From positions 17,357,875 through 17,421,874 of the forward strand of contig OZ037768.1 in NCBI GenBank assembly GCA_964035545.1: a DNA stretch of 64,000 nt, given 5' to 3'. This document shows positions 42,901 through 52,810 of this stretch, one piece after another. This DNA comes from Bugula neritina (Eukaryota; Bryozoa; Gymnolaemata; Cheilostomatida; Bugulidae). The first letter of the stretch is position 1. Each line of letters starts with the position of its first letter. The notes beneath the pieces are model-generated. The model made no database searches. It worked only from the letters and a program-made list of their open reading frames with translations, and was not told where the DNA came from. A program made the translations under genes and the position numbers.

Positions 42901-45900
42901 AAAATTCACAAAGAATATCAAAAATACTTAATAAAACTCAAAATGGTAAATAGCTACACAAACGTGGAAGTTTAAACAAAATGTAGCTTCAGTTAAGCCA
43001 TATTCAATCAATAACAATAGAATTTTAAATAACTTCTGTAATAATGGCTACAAGTTACTAAATTTCTGCACCCTATATAACTTTTTAACGGCACCGAAAT
43101 TGCTACAACTTTCATGATAAAGCTATGAAATAAAGATAATGGGATCAATCTATCTGAATGCTTGCTATAAGTTTAAGTCCTCAAAACTAAACTATCACTT
43201 AACTTTTGAACATTCAAGATCTATTGTTTGATATCTCTACTATATATTATAGTACTGAAAATAGATAAAACTCTAATAGAGCAAAACAATAATAAATATT
43301 GCAACATTGCCATAAATTTTTATGCCTTTTATCATGTATTTAATAAAATATTTTCTCCTAGCTATTTTTATTATTTACTTTTGTGGGTTAAGTATAAAAA
43401 ATATTTTTTTCATTCAAAGTTAATTCATTCATTCATCTCTTTTATAAGAAAGTATAGCAACACAACAAAAACTATAAACAACGTAACTTAAATGGTAGCA
43501 TAAAAAGAACCTAATACTAAAATATATATGTTTATCAGATACTAACTTAAATATTGTTGTTTTCCTGATATTGGCTTCACACTAATCCAAAGAAAATTTA
43601 TCGTAGGAGTTAATAAATTAAAATATGATCTTCCTAGCCAGAATCAGAATAGCTAAATTCTTAGGAGTAATAATGTAATAAGTTGTGGATTTTTGAATGT
43701 AATCAGGCAGAGAACATAACTCCTTGCAAGTGATAAGAGAGTTCTTGTAGAGTGTGCTAAGTAAGCTTTCTTGGTAAGAGTAGTTTCTTCCAGTGTGAGC
43801 TCCTGTCTTCAACTGCCTGGGAGCTCAAAATGGGCCTTCTTTTATACTAGTCAAACAAAAGGAGTCTAGAACCTTCGACCTACAATAGGCCAAATTTCGG
43901 AATGACAGGTTTTGGTGTGCCGACATTCGGAATGTCGGTTGGTTGACAAGCCGAACTTCGGTCGAGATCGATTTACATTGAGTAAGCAAAAATGAAACAA
44001 AGTTAAGGGGGCTAAGTATCGCTATTTAACATGAATAATTATAAGAATGTGTATTGAGAGAGATAACTCTATAAAATACCACAATACTACTAGAAAATTT
44101 GAAATTAGATTCACATATTAAAAAGTTTCATTTAATATTTCCAACAAAGGTACAATTTTACCATATAAAACTCTAGAAATATTTTTTACTTAAAGATGCT
44201 GCTGATACATGAGATCCATGTATTAACACGTTAAAAACTAAATTAAGTATTAGACATAGTTTGTTTTACTAAAAATCTAAAGGGTAGAAATTTTCAGTAA
44301 CTGGTGCTAAAATTAAGACTCTTATAGAATCCTTGCACAAATATAGAAAATTTAGTACGAATGTTATGTTGCACCATGACCACTCTAAACCAATCATGAT
44401 ATTTCTTAAATCCGTGTGAATTTTTACATACAGCAGTTACACTAATTTGAACTTTGTCAATGCTAGATCGTGCAACTTCAGCTTATACCTAAAAAAACTT
44501 AAGCCTTTTGCTTCCCACTGTTTAAGGGAGGCTCTGGGTTTCTGAATCTAGGTAAGAGAATGGTAGTTTAAAGCCTAGTCAATTTAAAAAATATGATATT
44601 ACTCTTTCCAAAACATTAAGAGACTGATAAAGAGCACCTGGTTTTGCCCCTTGCAGTTTCCATAAGTTGGCTCTTGCAGAATGAGGTTGGGTTTTTAAGG
44701 CTCTCTGTCATCCAGCACTCAACTTTAATAGTTTTACTGTAAGCATTGTGGCACAGCTTTTGCAGCCTTTGTTTATGCTGGCTTATAACTACCCTCATCT
44801 ACAAGTCTAGAAGGGTGAAAAGCCTAGAACATATGGATCATCAATGTCTGTTGGATATTTCTATAAACCAACATCAGTTTAAACAAAGTTGGAAAACTAA
44901 TTACAAACACTTGGTAAAAATTACTGATCCAGGACTTCTACGATCTCGAAAGAGGGGCAAGCGTGGCGGAGTTAGAGTAACTCGAAGTAATAAAACTGGC
45001 AAAGTGCCTCTACCTGCAGTTTTTCTCCCTAATGCACAAGCCGTAAAAATGCTCAGTGAATGGGCTCATTAGGACCAACTAACTCAACAACCAATCTCAG
45101 CTCATTTGCATAACCAAATTCTGGCTTACTCCAGAAGTGCTCCATTTAAGAACCGAGCTTGAAGGTTCTGAACAGTTCTGAAGGGACAGACTCCTAGATG
45201 CTAGCGGTAAAACCTGTGAAGGTGGCATTTTGGTCTATATTAAGAGCAAATGGTTAACAAATAATAGCATTATATTTAACTATACGGCAATTACTGTGAA
45301 ATTCTGACAATTGAATCAATACCTTACTGGCCCCCAAGAAAGTTTACCTCAATTATCTCTGTTTCATGTTATACTCTTTTCGCCGGCGCTTCCAGACTAA
45401 AACAAAATGTTTCATCCACAGGTATCAACACTTGTCAAAGAACTAGAGAAAAAAACACCCAGATTCATGCATTTTTGTGATTGTGGATTTTATTCAGCTT
45501 CCTTTTAAACTTGATGAATAATATCAGTCAAGACACCTACACAGAACAATAAAAGTCTTGATAAGTGCTAAATCCTTTATCTTGAACAGAATTACTGGTG
45601 AGCTCTATGCACCGTGAGCTGGCTCAATCAGGTCCCGGTCAAGAAGGTCTTGCACTTGCTGGCTCACCTTCTCCGGGCCCAGTCATCGAGTAGGCTGCCT
45701 GATAAAGATGGTGCCGGCTACTGGGGGTATTTCGTAACAGACGACGTCGGTCAGCCCTATGTTGTCGTTTCCACATCTGAATACATCACCGTATTCCAAG
45801 AGCAGTTGAGCCAGCTCTTGGCGCCACGAAATATTCCTACAGCTTCCACAAGCTCCTTCGTACAGTTCAGTCACATACTCCGGAATGGCTCCTTGTCTGG

Positions 45901-48077
45901 TCTGAGGGCCCTGAGTTACAGTGCCGGTCCGACATCTCCTTTTTGGATAGAGTGGCACTTCCCCACCAATGCACTAGCCTGCAGCTTGAAGGACTTCTTG
46001 AATGGGTTGATGCATTGCACGAGGAGCTCTCCCCAGACAGTCTAGCTGATTCAGGCTGTTTGCCAGTTGGATCCTACTGTGCATCTTCTCCACCACTCCC
46101 AGCTTCGCAATCCTCCTGCAGTTGTCCCTGCAGCGTAGGGTGACTTTGGACCGCTCTGGTGCCGTAAAGTCCTGTACTACCTAGATTCCGCCCACCAAAG
46201 GCCTGCCAAACTTGCTAATACAGACAAGTTCTTTTCCAGCCATAACTACCGCCGACCTCTGGAAGTCCATGCAACACTGGTGTTTCTCCAGGTGGCTGAC
46301 AATGAAAGTCTTGTGAATCACTTGATCATGGACTCTTCCAGGTAGTGTGATGATGACGTAGATAGGAATGCATGATCTGTCCAACAACGTACCATACGTA
46401 CCTTCGTATGGCTCGAGGCCCGCCCGCTCTTGAGTACCAAGAATGTCGAAGAGACGCCGACTCAGCAGGCCCGTAGTACACCCAGTGTATAGTAGGAAAT
46501 TGGCAGCTTTACCCACAATCTTCCTGGGTAGGAAGTAGCTGCTTCCATACGACTGGGTGCTCCTGGTCAGTCTCTGAGGGAGATACTTCTTGGGTCCAGA
46601 ACATACCGTGATAATAACTGCCAAAATCTCCTACGCTATATATTAAATCAATCAATCAAGTCTTAGTATGCATAATGATGATCCCAAAATGCTAGCTGAT
46701 TCTCATGGCAAAACACCAGTAAATTTTCAGATCTGGTAGACACATAGTTGTTGTTTGGAATCCCGAAGCCCCTGTAGCGCAATTGGTTAGCGCACCTGTT
46801 TGCAAGCCGGAGGTCTGTGGTTCGAATCCCGGTGGGAGCAATTATTTTACAAGTTATTTTGACCTTGTCTGGTGGAAGTACTCTCAGGGAGTTGAGTAGC
46901 GAGTGGAGCCCATAAACTGACAGAGTATGTGGGGGCCAGTGCAGTTCTGGAGAGAACTGGGTGGGATGTTGCTTGGAATCTCAAAGCCCCTGTAGCGTAA
47001 TTGGTTAGCGCGCCTGCTTGCAAGCCGGAGGTCTGTAGTTCAAATCCCGGTGGAGGCAATTATTTTACAATAGGCTTAACTGTATTAGAACTTAGATTCA
47101 TAGGGATAGCCAACATCAAGCTCAACACCAATTTGAAACACCCATTGGTCCTTAATATTAACCACTACTATTACAATTAGTATTGCAATCAAGTAACTCC
47201 AATCAAAATTAATCACTTTTTGACATTTTGGCTTTTGAAATTAGTGTTTACTATTCATTACAGCTCTCACTATCACTATGATCATACTGATAATGCTGCA
47301 ATAGTAGGCCTAATACTAATTATTTCTAATAGTATTCTACTAGCCTATAATTTATTATCAATAAGAATATCATCAAAATGATAATAATTATAACTATTAT
47401 TATTTGATGATGATTCCCTTGCAATCAAATGAAAACGTTAATAATTATCTAGTTAAACCTACAAATAAAAATTTAGTGAATGTATAGCTACTAGTATTAC
47501 TATAAGTATAGGTATATGAAGAAATTGAAATTGACTCTTTATAAGTTATTATTTTAAGCCTAAGGGTAAGTTAAAGTGTTAAAGTATAACTATGACATAA
47601 TGATTAACTTAAAGTTTATCATAATGTTTTACTTATAGTTATACTAATAGTAATAGTAATAGTCATACTTCAACTTGCACTTCTGTCATCAAGACTCAAG
47701 TATAGTCATCTACTTCTAGTAATTGACTTTTATGTAATTAAAGTGCAAATAACGATAAGCTCTAGCTACTTGCACTTCTGTCATCAAGACTCAAGTATGC
47801 TGTATAGTCATCTTGATCTAGTAATTGACTTTTAGTTTTATGTAATTAAACTTAAAGTAAAAGTGCAAATAACGATAAGCTCTAGTTAGTAAAATAAAAA
47901 CTCTCTGATGTTAAAGCTTACTTTATATACATGTGCTGCAGCATCGGAAAATACTGAATAATCGATGTCTGTGTATTGAAGATCGAATGCTTTATCTTGC
48001 CATTCTCCATAACCTATCAATAGGAGCCGTAGTAGTACGCCACCAAAAAGTATGGCCCATAAACTGCCAAAAGGCAT
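39959..48077 (-). CDS. PIGM: GPI mannosyltransferase 1 (PIG-M)
   Basis: Minus-strand exons 48077-47922, 42574-42337, 42025-41725, 41110-40846, 40511-40410 and 40171-39959 join in phase to 424 residues, against 423 in human PIG-M. The first luminal loop contains the DXD-type TDIDYSVFSDAA (D37, D39) expected of this dolichol-phosphate-mannose-dependent glycosyltransferase. Other family blocks are RYTPL, FNPLPLVVSTRGNAES, YLYHITRKDIQHNFSIYFYP, FNKVCTSQYFLWYLCLLPL and WFLPAYYYEY. Many hydrophobic segments indicate a polytopic ER membrane protein. It adds the first mannose to the GPI-anchor precursor and works with PIG-X. Intron 1 is 5.3 kb and full of retroelement debris. The start is the first in-frame ATG and matches the family N terminus. 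Confidence 0.96.
41314..41385 (-). repeat. tRNA-like SINE head
   Basis: Read on the minus strand, this 72-base unit starts GGCTCCCGTAGTGTAATGGT and has a B-box-like GGGTTTGATTCC and a 3' end GGGGGCA. The overall form is that of a tRNA, but the anticodon arm is poor. It shares the core GCTTGCAAGCC with the copies at 46768 and 46986. It lies in a PIGM intron. Confidence 0.6.
44860..45575 (+). pseudogene. Decayed LINE apurinic endonuclease region
   Basis: Translated pieces, with several frameshifts and stops, follow the order of a CR1/Rex1-type LINE endonuclease: a basic leader (RKRGKRGGVR) and PLPAVFLPN at 44950-45040, a DRLL..SGKTCEGGILVYIK region at 45187-45250, an RKFTSIISV region near 45340, a decayed DFN-like block near 45480, and NNKSLDKC near 45550. 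No RT follows; a Ty3/gypsy fragment begins at about 45598. It lies in PIGM intron 1. The assignment rests on my memory of the family pattern. Confidence 0.6.
45598..46624 (-). pseudogene. Ty3/gypsy pol fragment: protease to start of RT
   Basis: On the minus strand, 46624-46181 gives a retropepsin-like region with LLYTGCTTGLLSRRLFD, where the catalytic Asp of the DTG-type site is replaced by Tyr. 45958-45683 gives the linker before RT (ELAQLLLEYGDVF, then IRQPTR). 45660-45605 gives QQVQDLLDRDLIEPAHG, which is the beginning of RT. The fragment stops there. It is related to the element at 55036-60014 (same TGCTT core) but keeps the piece that element has lost. Confidence 0.75.
46768..47058 (+). 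repeat. Two tRNA-like SINE heads flanking a SINE body
   Basis: 46768-46840 and 46986-47058 are both 73-base tRNA-like units (GCCCCTGTAGCG start, GGTTAGCGC D-arm, B box GGTTCGAATCC or GTTCAAATCC). Acceptor and D stems pair well, but the anticodon arm does not. The roughly 145 bases between them match, in reverse complement, the body that follows the head at 61304-61376. Confidence 0.65.
47140..47660. repeat. Simple-sequence island 5
   Basis: It has the same drifting TACTA/TAGTA/ATAAT phrasing as islands 1-4. It lies in PIGM intron 1. Confidence 0.45.
47673..47884. repeat. Tandem duplication, 95-bp offset
   Basis: The sequence beginning ACTTGCACTTCTGTCATCAA occurs at 47673 and again at 47768. 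Both copies run to AACGATAAGCTCTAG. The second copy has two small insertions (CTG near 47812 and a TTTAG/ACTTAAAGTAAA expansion near 47830-47860). It ends 37 bases from PIGM exon 1. Confidence 0.8.
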
Positions 48078-48753
48078 TGTGTTGTTTTTAAAATAAATTA
48101 TTAATAAGACTAAAACATATACACGCTGTAAATAATAAATATTTTAGCGGGCAATACTACATTCATCGATTGGATTCCGTAAAAATACTTTAATATTAAT
48201 AATTAATTTATAATTATACAGATATTATAAATACAGATTTAAAAGTTGGGGGAATGGGAAGTTTGAACGTAGCCTTACCCGCACAGTGAATTTGTAACTT
48301 GCCGTCTTTTGGACCCCTCACCAAGCTTTTTACTGTAGAGGTTTGCTATATTGAGAAAACTTTCAGCTGAAGTTTAAAGTGAGAGGCTAACTCCAACAAT
48401 TCAAAATTATTATTTGTTTTTTCATTCAGATAGTTGTTGTAAATTGCGCATGTTGTGATAAATTATGGGTTTTGTAAAAACTCAACTAGAGAACATAACC
48501 CATTGTTAGCAAAAGAAAGAAGGCAATTATAGGTATAAGATGTCTTTATTGGCATGCTCCCAAGAACAGTATAATAACCTGTATATAGGTAGCTCCAGCA
48601 GCAGACTGAATCTAAGCTGGCGAGCTCGCCCTTTCAAATTCTAAGCTCCAGAGTCTAGAATATTTCATCAAAATCCGGCCGATTGCCCAAATTTAGTCAC
48701 ATAAGATTTTTTAAAAGAAAATAGGTATATACGTATTACTTTCACAATCTGAA

Positions 48754-48760
<7 letters not shown>
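48078..48760. other. 5' flank of PIGM
   Basis: No gene is seen. The PIGM promoter should be near the left end, but I recognise no core element. Confidence 0.35.
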
Positions 48761-48818
<58 letters not shown>

Positions 48819-48832
48819 TATATATATATATT
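48761..48832. repeat. (AT)n microsatellite
   Basis: An almost uninterrupted AT dinucleotide tract lies directly upstream of hammerhead motif 1. Confidence 0.9.
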
Positions 48833-48859
48833 GCGAAGGTGTGGGCCATGGTACTCTGT

Positions 48860-48906
48860 TCTGTGCTGATGAGGGGACAAATCCCGAAACAGCTGCTGTC
48901 CACAGA
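48860..48906 (+). ncRNA. Hammerhead ribozyme motif 1
   Basis: All core elements are present: CTGATGA at 48866-48872, GAA at 48886-48888, and GTC ending at 48900 (cleavage predicted after C48900). Stem I pairs 48860-48865 (TCTGTG) with 48901-48906 (CACAGA), six pairs. Stem II pairs GGGG (48873-48876) with TCCC (48882-48885), the inner pair being G-U. Stem III is ACAG/CTGT (48889-48892 with 48996 minus 100, that is 48896-48899) with loop CTG. It is flanked on both sides by (AT)n. Confidence 0.8.
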
Positions 48907-48908
48907 TT

Positions 48909-48910
<2 letters not shown>

Positions 48911-48986
<76 letters not shown>
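48911..48986. repeat. (AT)n microsatellite
   Basis: An AT dinucleotide tract lies between hammerhead motif 1 and a fragment of a Penelope-like endonuclease. Confidence 0.9.
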
Positions 48987-48989
<3 letters not shown>

Positions 48990-48990
<1 letters not shown>

Positions 48991-49073
48991 TAGCCGAAGC
49001 TCTCTACATTAAACAAATAAAACCGCAACTCAATAAACAAAATTACTCCATACCACTAAAACTATATCAATAG
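48990..49073 (+). pseudogene. C-terminal end of a Penelope-like element endonuclease
   Basis: Twenty-seven codons and a stop follow the AT tract: [17 protein letters not shown] and then ten residues. The EALYIKxxKPxLN pattern is what I know from the end of the GIY-YIG endonuclease domain of Penelope-like elements. The rest of the element is missing. The call rests on a short match. Confidence 0.55.
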
Positions 49074-49423
49074 CTCCACACTACCCAACTCTCATATAGT
49101 TTCACTAATTCTTGCTTTTTTTATATTTGGATATCTATTTTTTTCTTTTTGTCAACTATTTAATTTATTTTTATGCAAAAAAAAATTCAGTATAATTTTT
49201 GACCTGCGTAATATATAAAATAAGATTATCTCGCTAAGTTTCAATAATTTACAATAACTGCCACTCTCTATTCTTTGTGTCATGCATAACGTCTTACGTA
49301 ACATAATAATTTTTGAATTTCATTCATTGCTACTCTGAAGATGGGTACAGTGGTACCCGTAATATCAGTATAATTACTTTGCCTAATAAAGTAATAAATC
49401 AACAATGTTTCTCGTATACTTAT

Positions 49424-49428
<5 letters not shown>

Positions 49429-49516
<88 letters not shown>
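49429..49516. repeat. (AT)n microsatellite
   Basis: An AT dinucleotide tract with one AATA interruption lies between the plus-strand and minus-strand Penelope-like remnants. Confidence 0.9.
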
Positions 49517-49517
<1 letters not shown>

Positions 49518-49568
49518 GTAGTGTGTTCAGATTGTTAATGATACATATATATTTTTTTATTTAAAAAA

Positions 49569-49621
49569 TCTCACACGACTATATAGTTTCGTACAGTGAA
49601 CTGCACTCGTCAGGTGTTAGA
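49569..49621 (-). ncRNA. Hammerhead ribozyme motif 2
   Basis: On the minus strand the core is complete: CTGACGA (49613-49607), GAA (49590-49588) and GTC (49579-49577). Stem I pairs TCTAACAC (49621-49614) with GTGTGAGA (49576-49569), with one A-G mismatch. Stem II is six pairs, GTGCAG with CTGTAC (one G-U), with loop TTCA. Stem III is ACT/AGT with loop ATAT, the very short stem III typical of hammerheads in animal retroelements. It lies 233 bases downstream of, and on the same strand as, the endonuclease fragment ending at 49854. Confidence 0.85.
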
Positions 49622-49853
49622 CTAAAAATAAATAAAATCTATGAAGCATACCGATTATTCAAATTTTTACCTAAAGAAAATTATCATGCTAAACACAACG
49701 TAAAACGAAATGCAAACATAGTAGTGGATTTGGTGTTATCTATTAATTAATTAAATTGCTCTTTTTCTAAAGGATTAGACTATAAAAGCTAGATGTTTGA
49801 TGGAAAGGCTAATTTATAATAGGTAGTACTATGGTTGAAAGTTGTTAGTATTG

Positions 49854-50148
49854 TTATGTGATGTTGCCCAGGTAGTGCTTACGTGCATGTCTGCATGTGG
49901 ATAGAATCTCATTTCTGTTATTAAGGGAAGATTTGCTGGGCTGGTATATTATGAAATATTTTTCCCATAGGCAGAGGTTGCACCTTTTAGTGACTTTGTT
50001 GTATGAGTTGGTCTTTTTCATAATTTTCCATGTTATGTCAAAATGGGTGTTCTTGTCTTTTAGTTTCCAGATATATTTGCTCAATTCAGTATGGTTCTTT
50101 TTTGTTTTGTTGTTAAAAGTTGATTTGTGGTTATACACTTTAGTATAC

Positions 50149-50150
<2 letters not shown>
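49854..50150 (-). pseudogene. Penelope-like element endonuclease (GIY-YIG), 5'-truncated
   Basis: The minus-strand frame from 50150 to the stop at 49854-49856 gives 98 residues. It shows RYTKVYNH, then TELSKYIWKLKD (the conserved Glu region of the GIY-YIG fold), KRCNLCLWEKYFII and LNNRNEILSTCRH. This order is the C-terminal half of the endonuclease of Penelope-like elements. The GIY-YIG motif itself and the RT are missing. The fragment begins exactly at an (AT)n tract. The reading frame is intact. Confidence 0.75.
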
Positions 50151-50152
<2 letters not shown>

Positions 50153-50195
<43 letters not shown>

Positions 50196-50209
50196 TTTAT
50201 ATATATATA
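50153..50209. repeat. (AT)n microsatellite
   Basis: An AT tract with an AAATATTT interruption replaces the 5' part of the minus-strand Penelope-like remnant. Confidence 0.85.
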
Positions 50210-50334
50210 ATGGTTTATAGTTTACCACTAAAGAGAGCTCAATGCTTGGTGTTATAATGCAAATTTAGTTGCTCCTTTTGGTTGAATTGAAATCCTACTA
50301 TGTTGATCATAAAAGTGAGAACACTATATCTCAA

Positions 50335-50381
50335 CCTGTGGACAGCAGCTGTTTCGGGAATTGTCCCCTCATCAGCACAAG
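50335..50381 (-). ncRNA. Hammerhead ribozyme motif 3
   Basis: On the minus strand this is nearly identical to motif 1: CTGATGA (50375-50369), GAA (50355-50353) and GTC (50343-50341). Stem I is CTTGTG/CACAGG (one G-U), stem II is GGGG/TCCC-like, and stem III is ACAG/CTGT with loop CTG. Differences from motif 1 fall in stem I, where pairing is kept by a compensating change, and in the stem II loop. Confidence 0.8.
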
Positions 50382-51377
50382 ACTACTGACAATCTGTAAG
50401 TATCTCCAGCTTCAGAGATTGCTTTAAAAGTACAAACAGCGAGCTCTCAATTTTGGTTGGCATTTTAAACCAATGCCTATACAGGAAGTTTATCTACCCT
50501 GATGCATCCAATTTTTGTCAAGCAACAGAGTTTTAATGTGATAATAATATGTGTATGCATGCAACAATTTATAGATCAACCAATAACCTTGAAGCTATGT
50601 AGCACTTCTATTCTTAGTTGAAGACATAACACCAGAACAATTGCTAAGGAACTCGAGCTTGTTTTGAATGTATTGAGTCTTATTAACTGCCTTTATGTTA
50701 TCCGTTTTAAATTGTTTTGTAAGCATATACAAGAGTCATAAAATTCATTTTTGGTAGGAACTGAGATCTATTTATATTGTAGATATAACAAGTCCTATAA
50801 ATTGAAAAAAAATGACCGTACAACCATCTTCATAATGCAAAACGCATAAATAAATAAATAAAGAATTTTTAGTCGCAAAGGTTACTCATGCACAAGTTTA
50901 ACTGAATCAACGGTTTTTTTTTGTTGTTTTGTAATTTGTTGCCTACTCAAGCAATATTGGACATGCAGATTTATTCAATAATGTTGAATTGTAGATAGCA
51001 GGTTGGTGTTATAATGCAAATTTTGTTGCTCCTTTTTGCTAAATTGAAATCTTACTATGTTGGTATGGTAAAGTGCTTTAGCTCCATTATCATTCTCAAA
51101 AAGTAAAAGAGACTTAATTACTCTAATATGCACTTTACTCAAAAACAAATAATGGTTGGTTTGTTGGAAAAAAAAACTTCAAATCCACCATTAAACAAAT
51201 TTATCTGATGTAGAAATTTAAGTAGCAATTAAAACAAGACACCTGTGTTTCTTAGACCGTTCTGCTTTTATTGTGGGATGCGGAGAATTACATAGAAAAT
51301 AAGCAACACCATCAAACGGATAAGTTATCTAAAACATTGTACAAGCTTAATCTAGTAGCCAAAAAAGTTCATAACTT

Positions 51378-51838
51378 TTAGTTAGATGCAAGATACCTAA
51401 AGCATACGCATTTTTTGCCTTGACATCTATAATGGGGTTTGCGTCTTATCTGGCAATACCTCTTGCAAATTAACGTTCGGACAGGACATCCCCAGCTTGC
51501 CTTTGCTATTAAAGCTGTTGAACAAAGTACAAAGTTCAGTTTGATAATTTGGTCAGAATCATTAAATATACTTTTAACATAGTAAATTCTGTAAAATTGC
51601 AAGTGAATTGTAAGCAATTAAGCGTAGAAAAGTGCCTATAGCCATGTAGTGGGAACTTAACATTTTAGGCTACTATTACGGGTGCACTGAATGTATATTA
51701 ATAATCAGTAGAAAAGCAAGCGTTCATAGTTGTAAATTTAGAAAAGAGTTTTATCAAGTCTATATTACAAGTTACCTTTAACTTACCCAATGTGCTGATG
51801 AATATCATAGCAATAATAAATGCAACAATTTTCTTCAT
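51378..51838 (-). CDS. Six-cysteine invertebrate-type defensin, copy 1
   Basis: Coding exons 51838-51787 and 51514-51378 (minus strand) join in phase to 62 residues. A non-coding first exon lies at about 52620-52585, and the second exon starts at 51853. Residues 1-24 form a signal peptide (MKKIVAFIIAMIFISTLG core). The mature part is short and strongly basic, with cysteine spacing C-x6-C-x3-C-x9-C-x4-C-x-C. The CxxxC and CxC pairs are those of the cysteine-stabilised alpha-beta fold, and the WGCP start recalls arthropod and molluscan defensins. Such peptides are secreted and disrupt bacterial membranes or bind cell-wall precursors. No pro-region follows the mature peptide. Confidence 0.85.
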
Positions 51839-52650
51839 ATTGATGTATAATTTCTGTAAGTGTATTATAAATAAAATATATTATTAATATGCAAATTTAT
51901 GTGTTTTGATACAAAAAGTTATTTCAAAAATATAATACCTGAAAAAATTTTAATAGAAATATTAAAAAAAAAATTTAAATGAGCTTGCTAATGTTTACTT
52001 ATTTATAGTTCATTTACTAAAGAAGAATTTCACTTTTTTGTTTTTCAGTCATGATTGGCTAAATAACAAATATTATTTTACTATAATTTTTAAGAGTGAA
52101 ATACAGATTATTACCATGTTCAACACCGCTTTAGGTGCAGTTTGCTTCAGCTTTACATAACAGTATGCCAATACATAATGGTTGTTTGCTGTCAATTATA
52201 TGAAAAATATGTACTTCAAAATAGCCAATCATCATAATATCTCAAAATTATAGTCAAATAGGTCATAAAGCTCATAAAGGGACTTAATTCACCAAACACT
52301 GAACACTGACTCAAAAACAGGCAACACTCATAAAACAGAAGTATTACTGCATAAACCAGTCCAAATTGGCTTGATCACTATCAAGTACAACAATAAAGGC
52401 TAACATGTATAGTATGAGATTACATAATAACAAAAAATTAAATAATACGCAATTACTGCTTTTACAAGAAAGCCATCAACACCACAAAAACACGGATCGA
52501 CTCAAGAGGTGCCATAGAAAAAAATAATTATTGTGTAATTAATAGGATACATTAAATTAGTAAAATGCTTATTAGTGAGCTTACCTGTATGTATTAGCAG
52601 CACTTGTAACACCCGTCAGAATATGAATAATTCAAACACTAACTGAAGCA

Positions 52651-52658
52651 TTTATATA
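52651..52658 (-). promoter_or_regulatory. TATA box of defensin copy 1
   Basis: TATATAAA on the minus strand lies about 30 bases before the presumed start of the non-coding first exon. The same box, in the same place, is found in copy 2. Confidence 0.6.
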
Positions 52659-52810
52659 CCTTAACTTTATATACATAAATAGCTTAAGCAGTTGATTGGT
52701 CAATACTTGCCAAGTAAGAAAACTCAGTTTCTTTGTTATATAATAGAGTTAGTTGTTACCTATAGAAAGCAGTGCTACCAATTTTATTCAAGGTGTGTTA
52801 GGAATTATTG

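Larger units (their letters stand above)
50388..52755. repeat. Defensin-bearing segmental duplication, copy 1
   Basis: Starting at GACAATCTG, this segment aligns in direct orientation with 61723-63805 over its whole length. Matching landmarks include TATCTCCA, GTTTATCTACCCTGA / GTTCATCTACCCTGA, GGAACTGAGATCTATTT, the whole defensin gene, and GTTGATTGGTCAATACTTGCCAAG. 50382-51377 has no gene other than this. Confidence 0.75.

Noticed and set aside
43228-43491. An 87-codon frame rich in Tyr, Phe, Asn, Lys
   Set aside because: Composition follows the local AT richness, and it lies inside a PIGM intron with no homologous pattern.
45614-46143. Plus-strand frames of up to 143 codons
   Set aside because: They are the opposite strand of the gypsy pol fragment, whose minus-strand translation shows protease and pre-RT motifs.
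46768-46840. A functional tRNA gene
   Set aside because: Acceptor, D and T regions look right and the length is 73 bases, but the anticodon arm cannot pair and diverged copies occur nearby with a SINE body.
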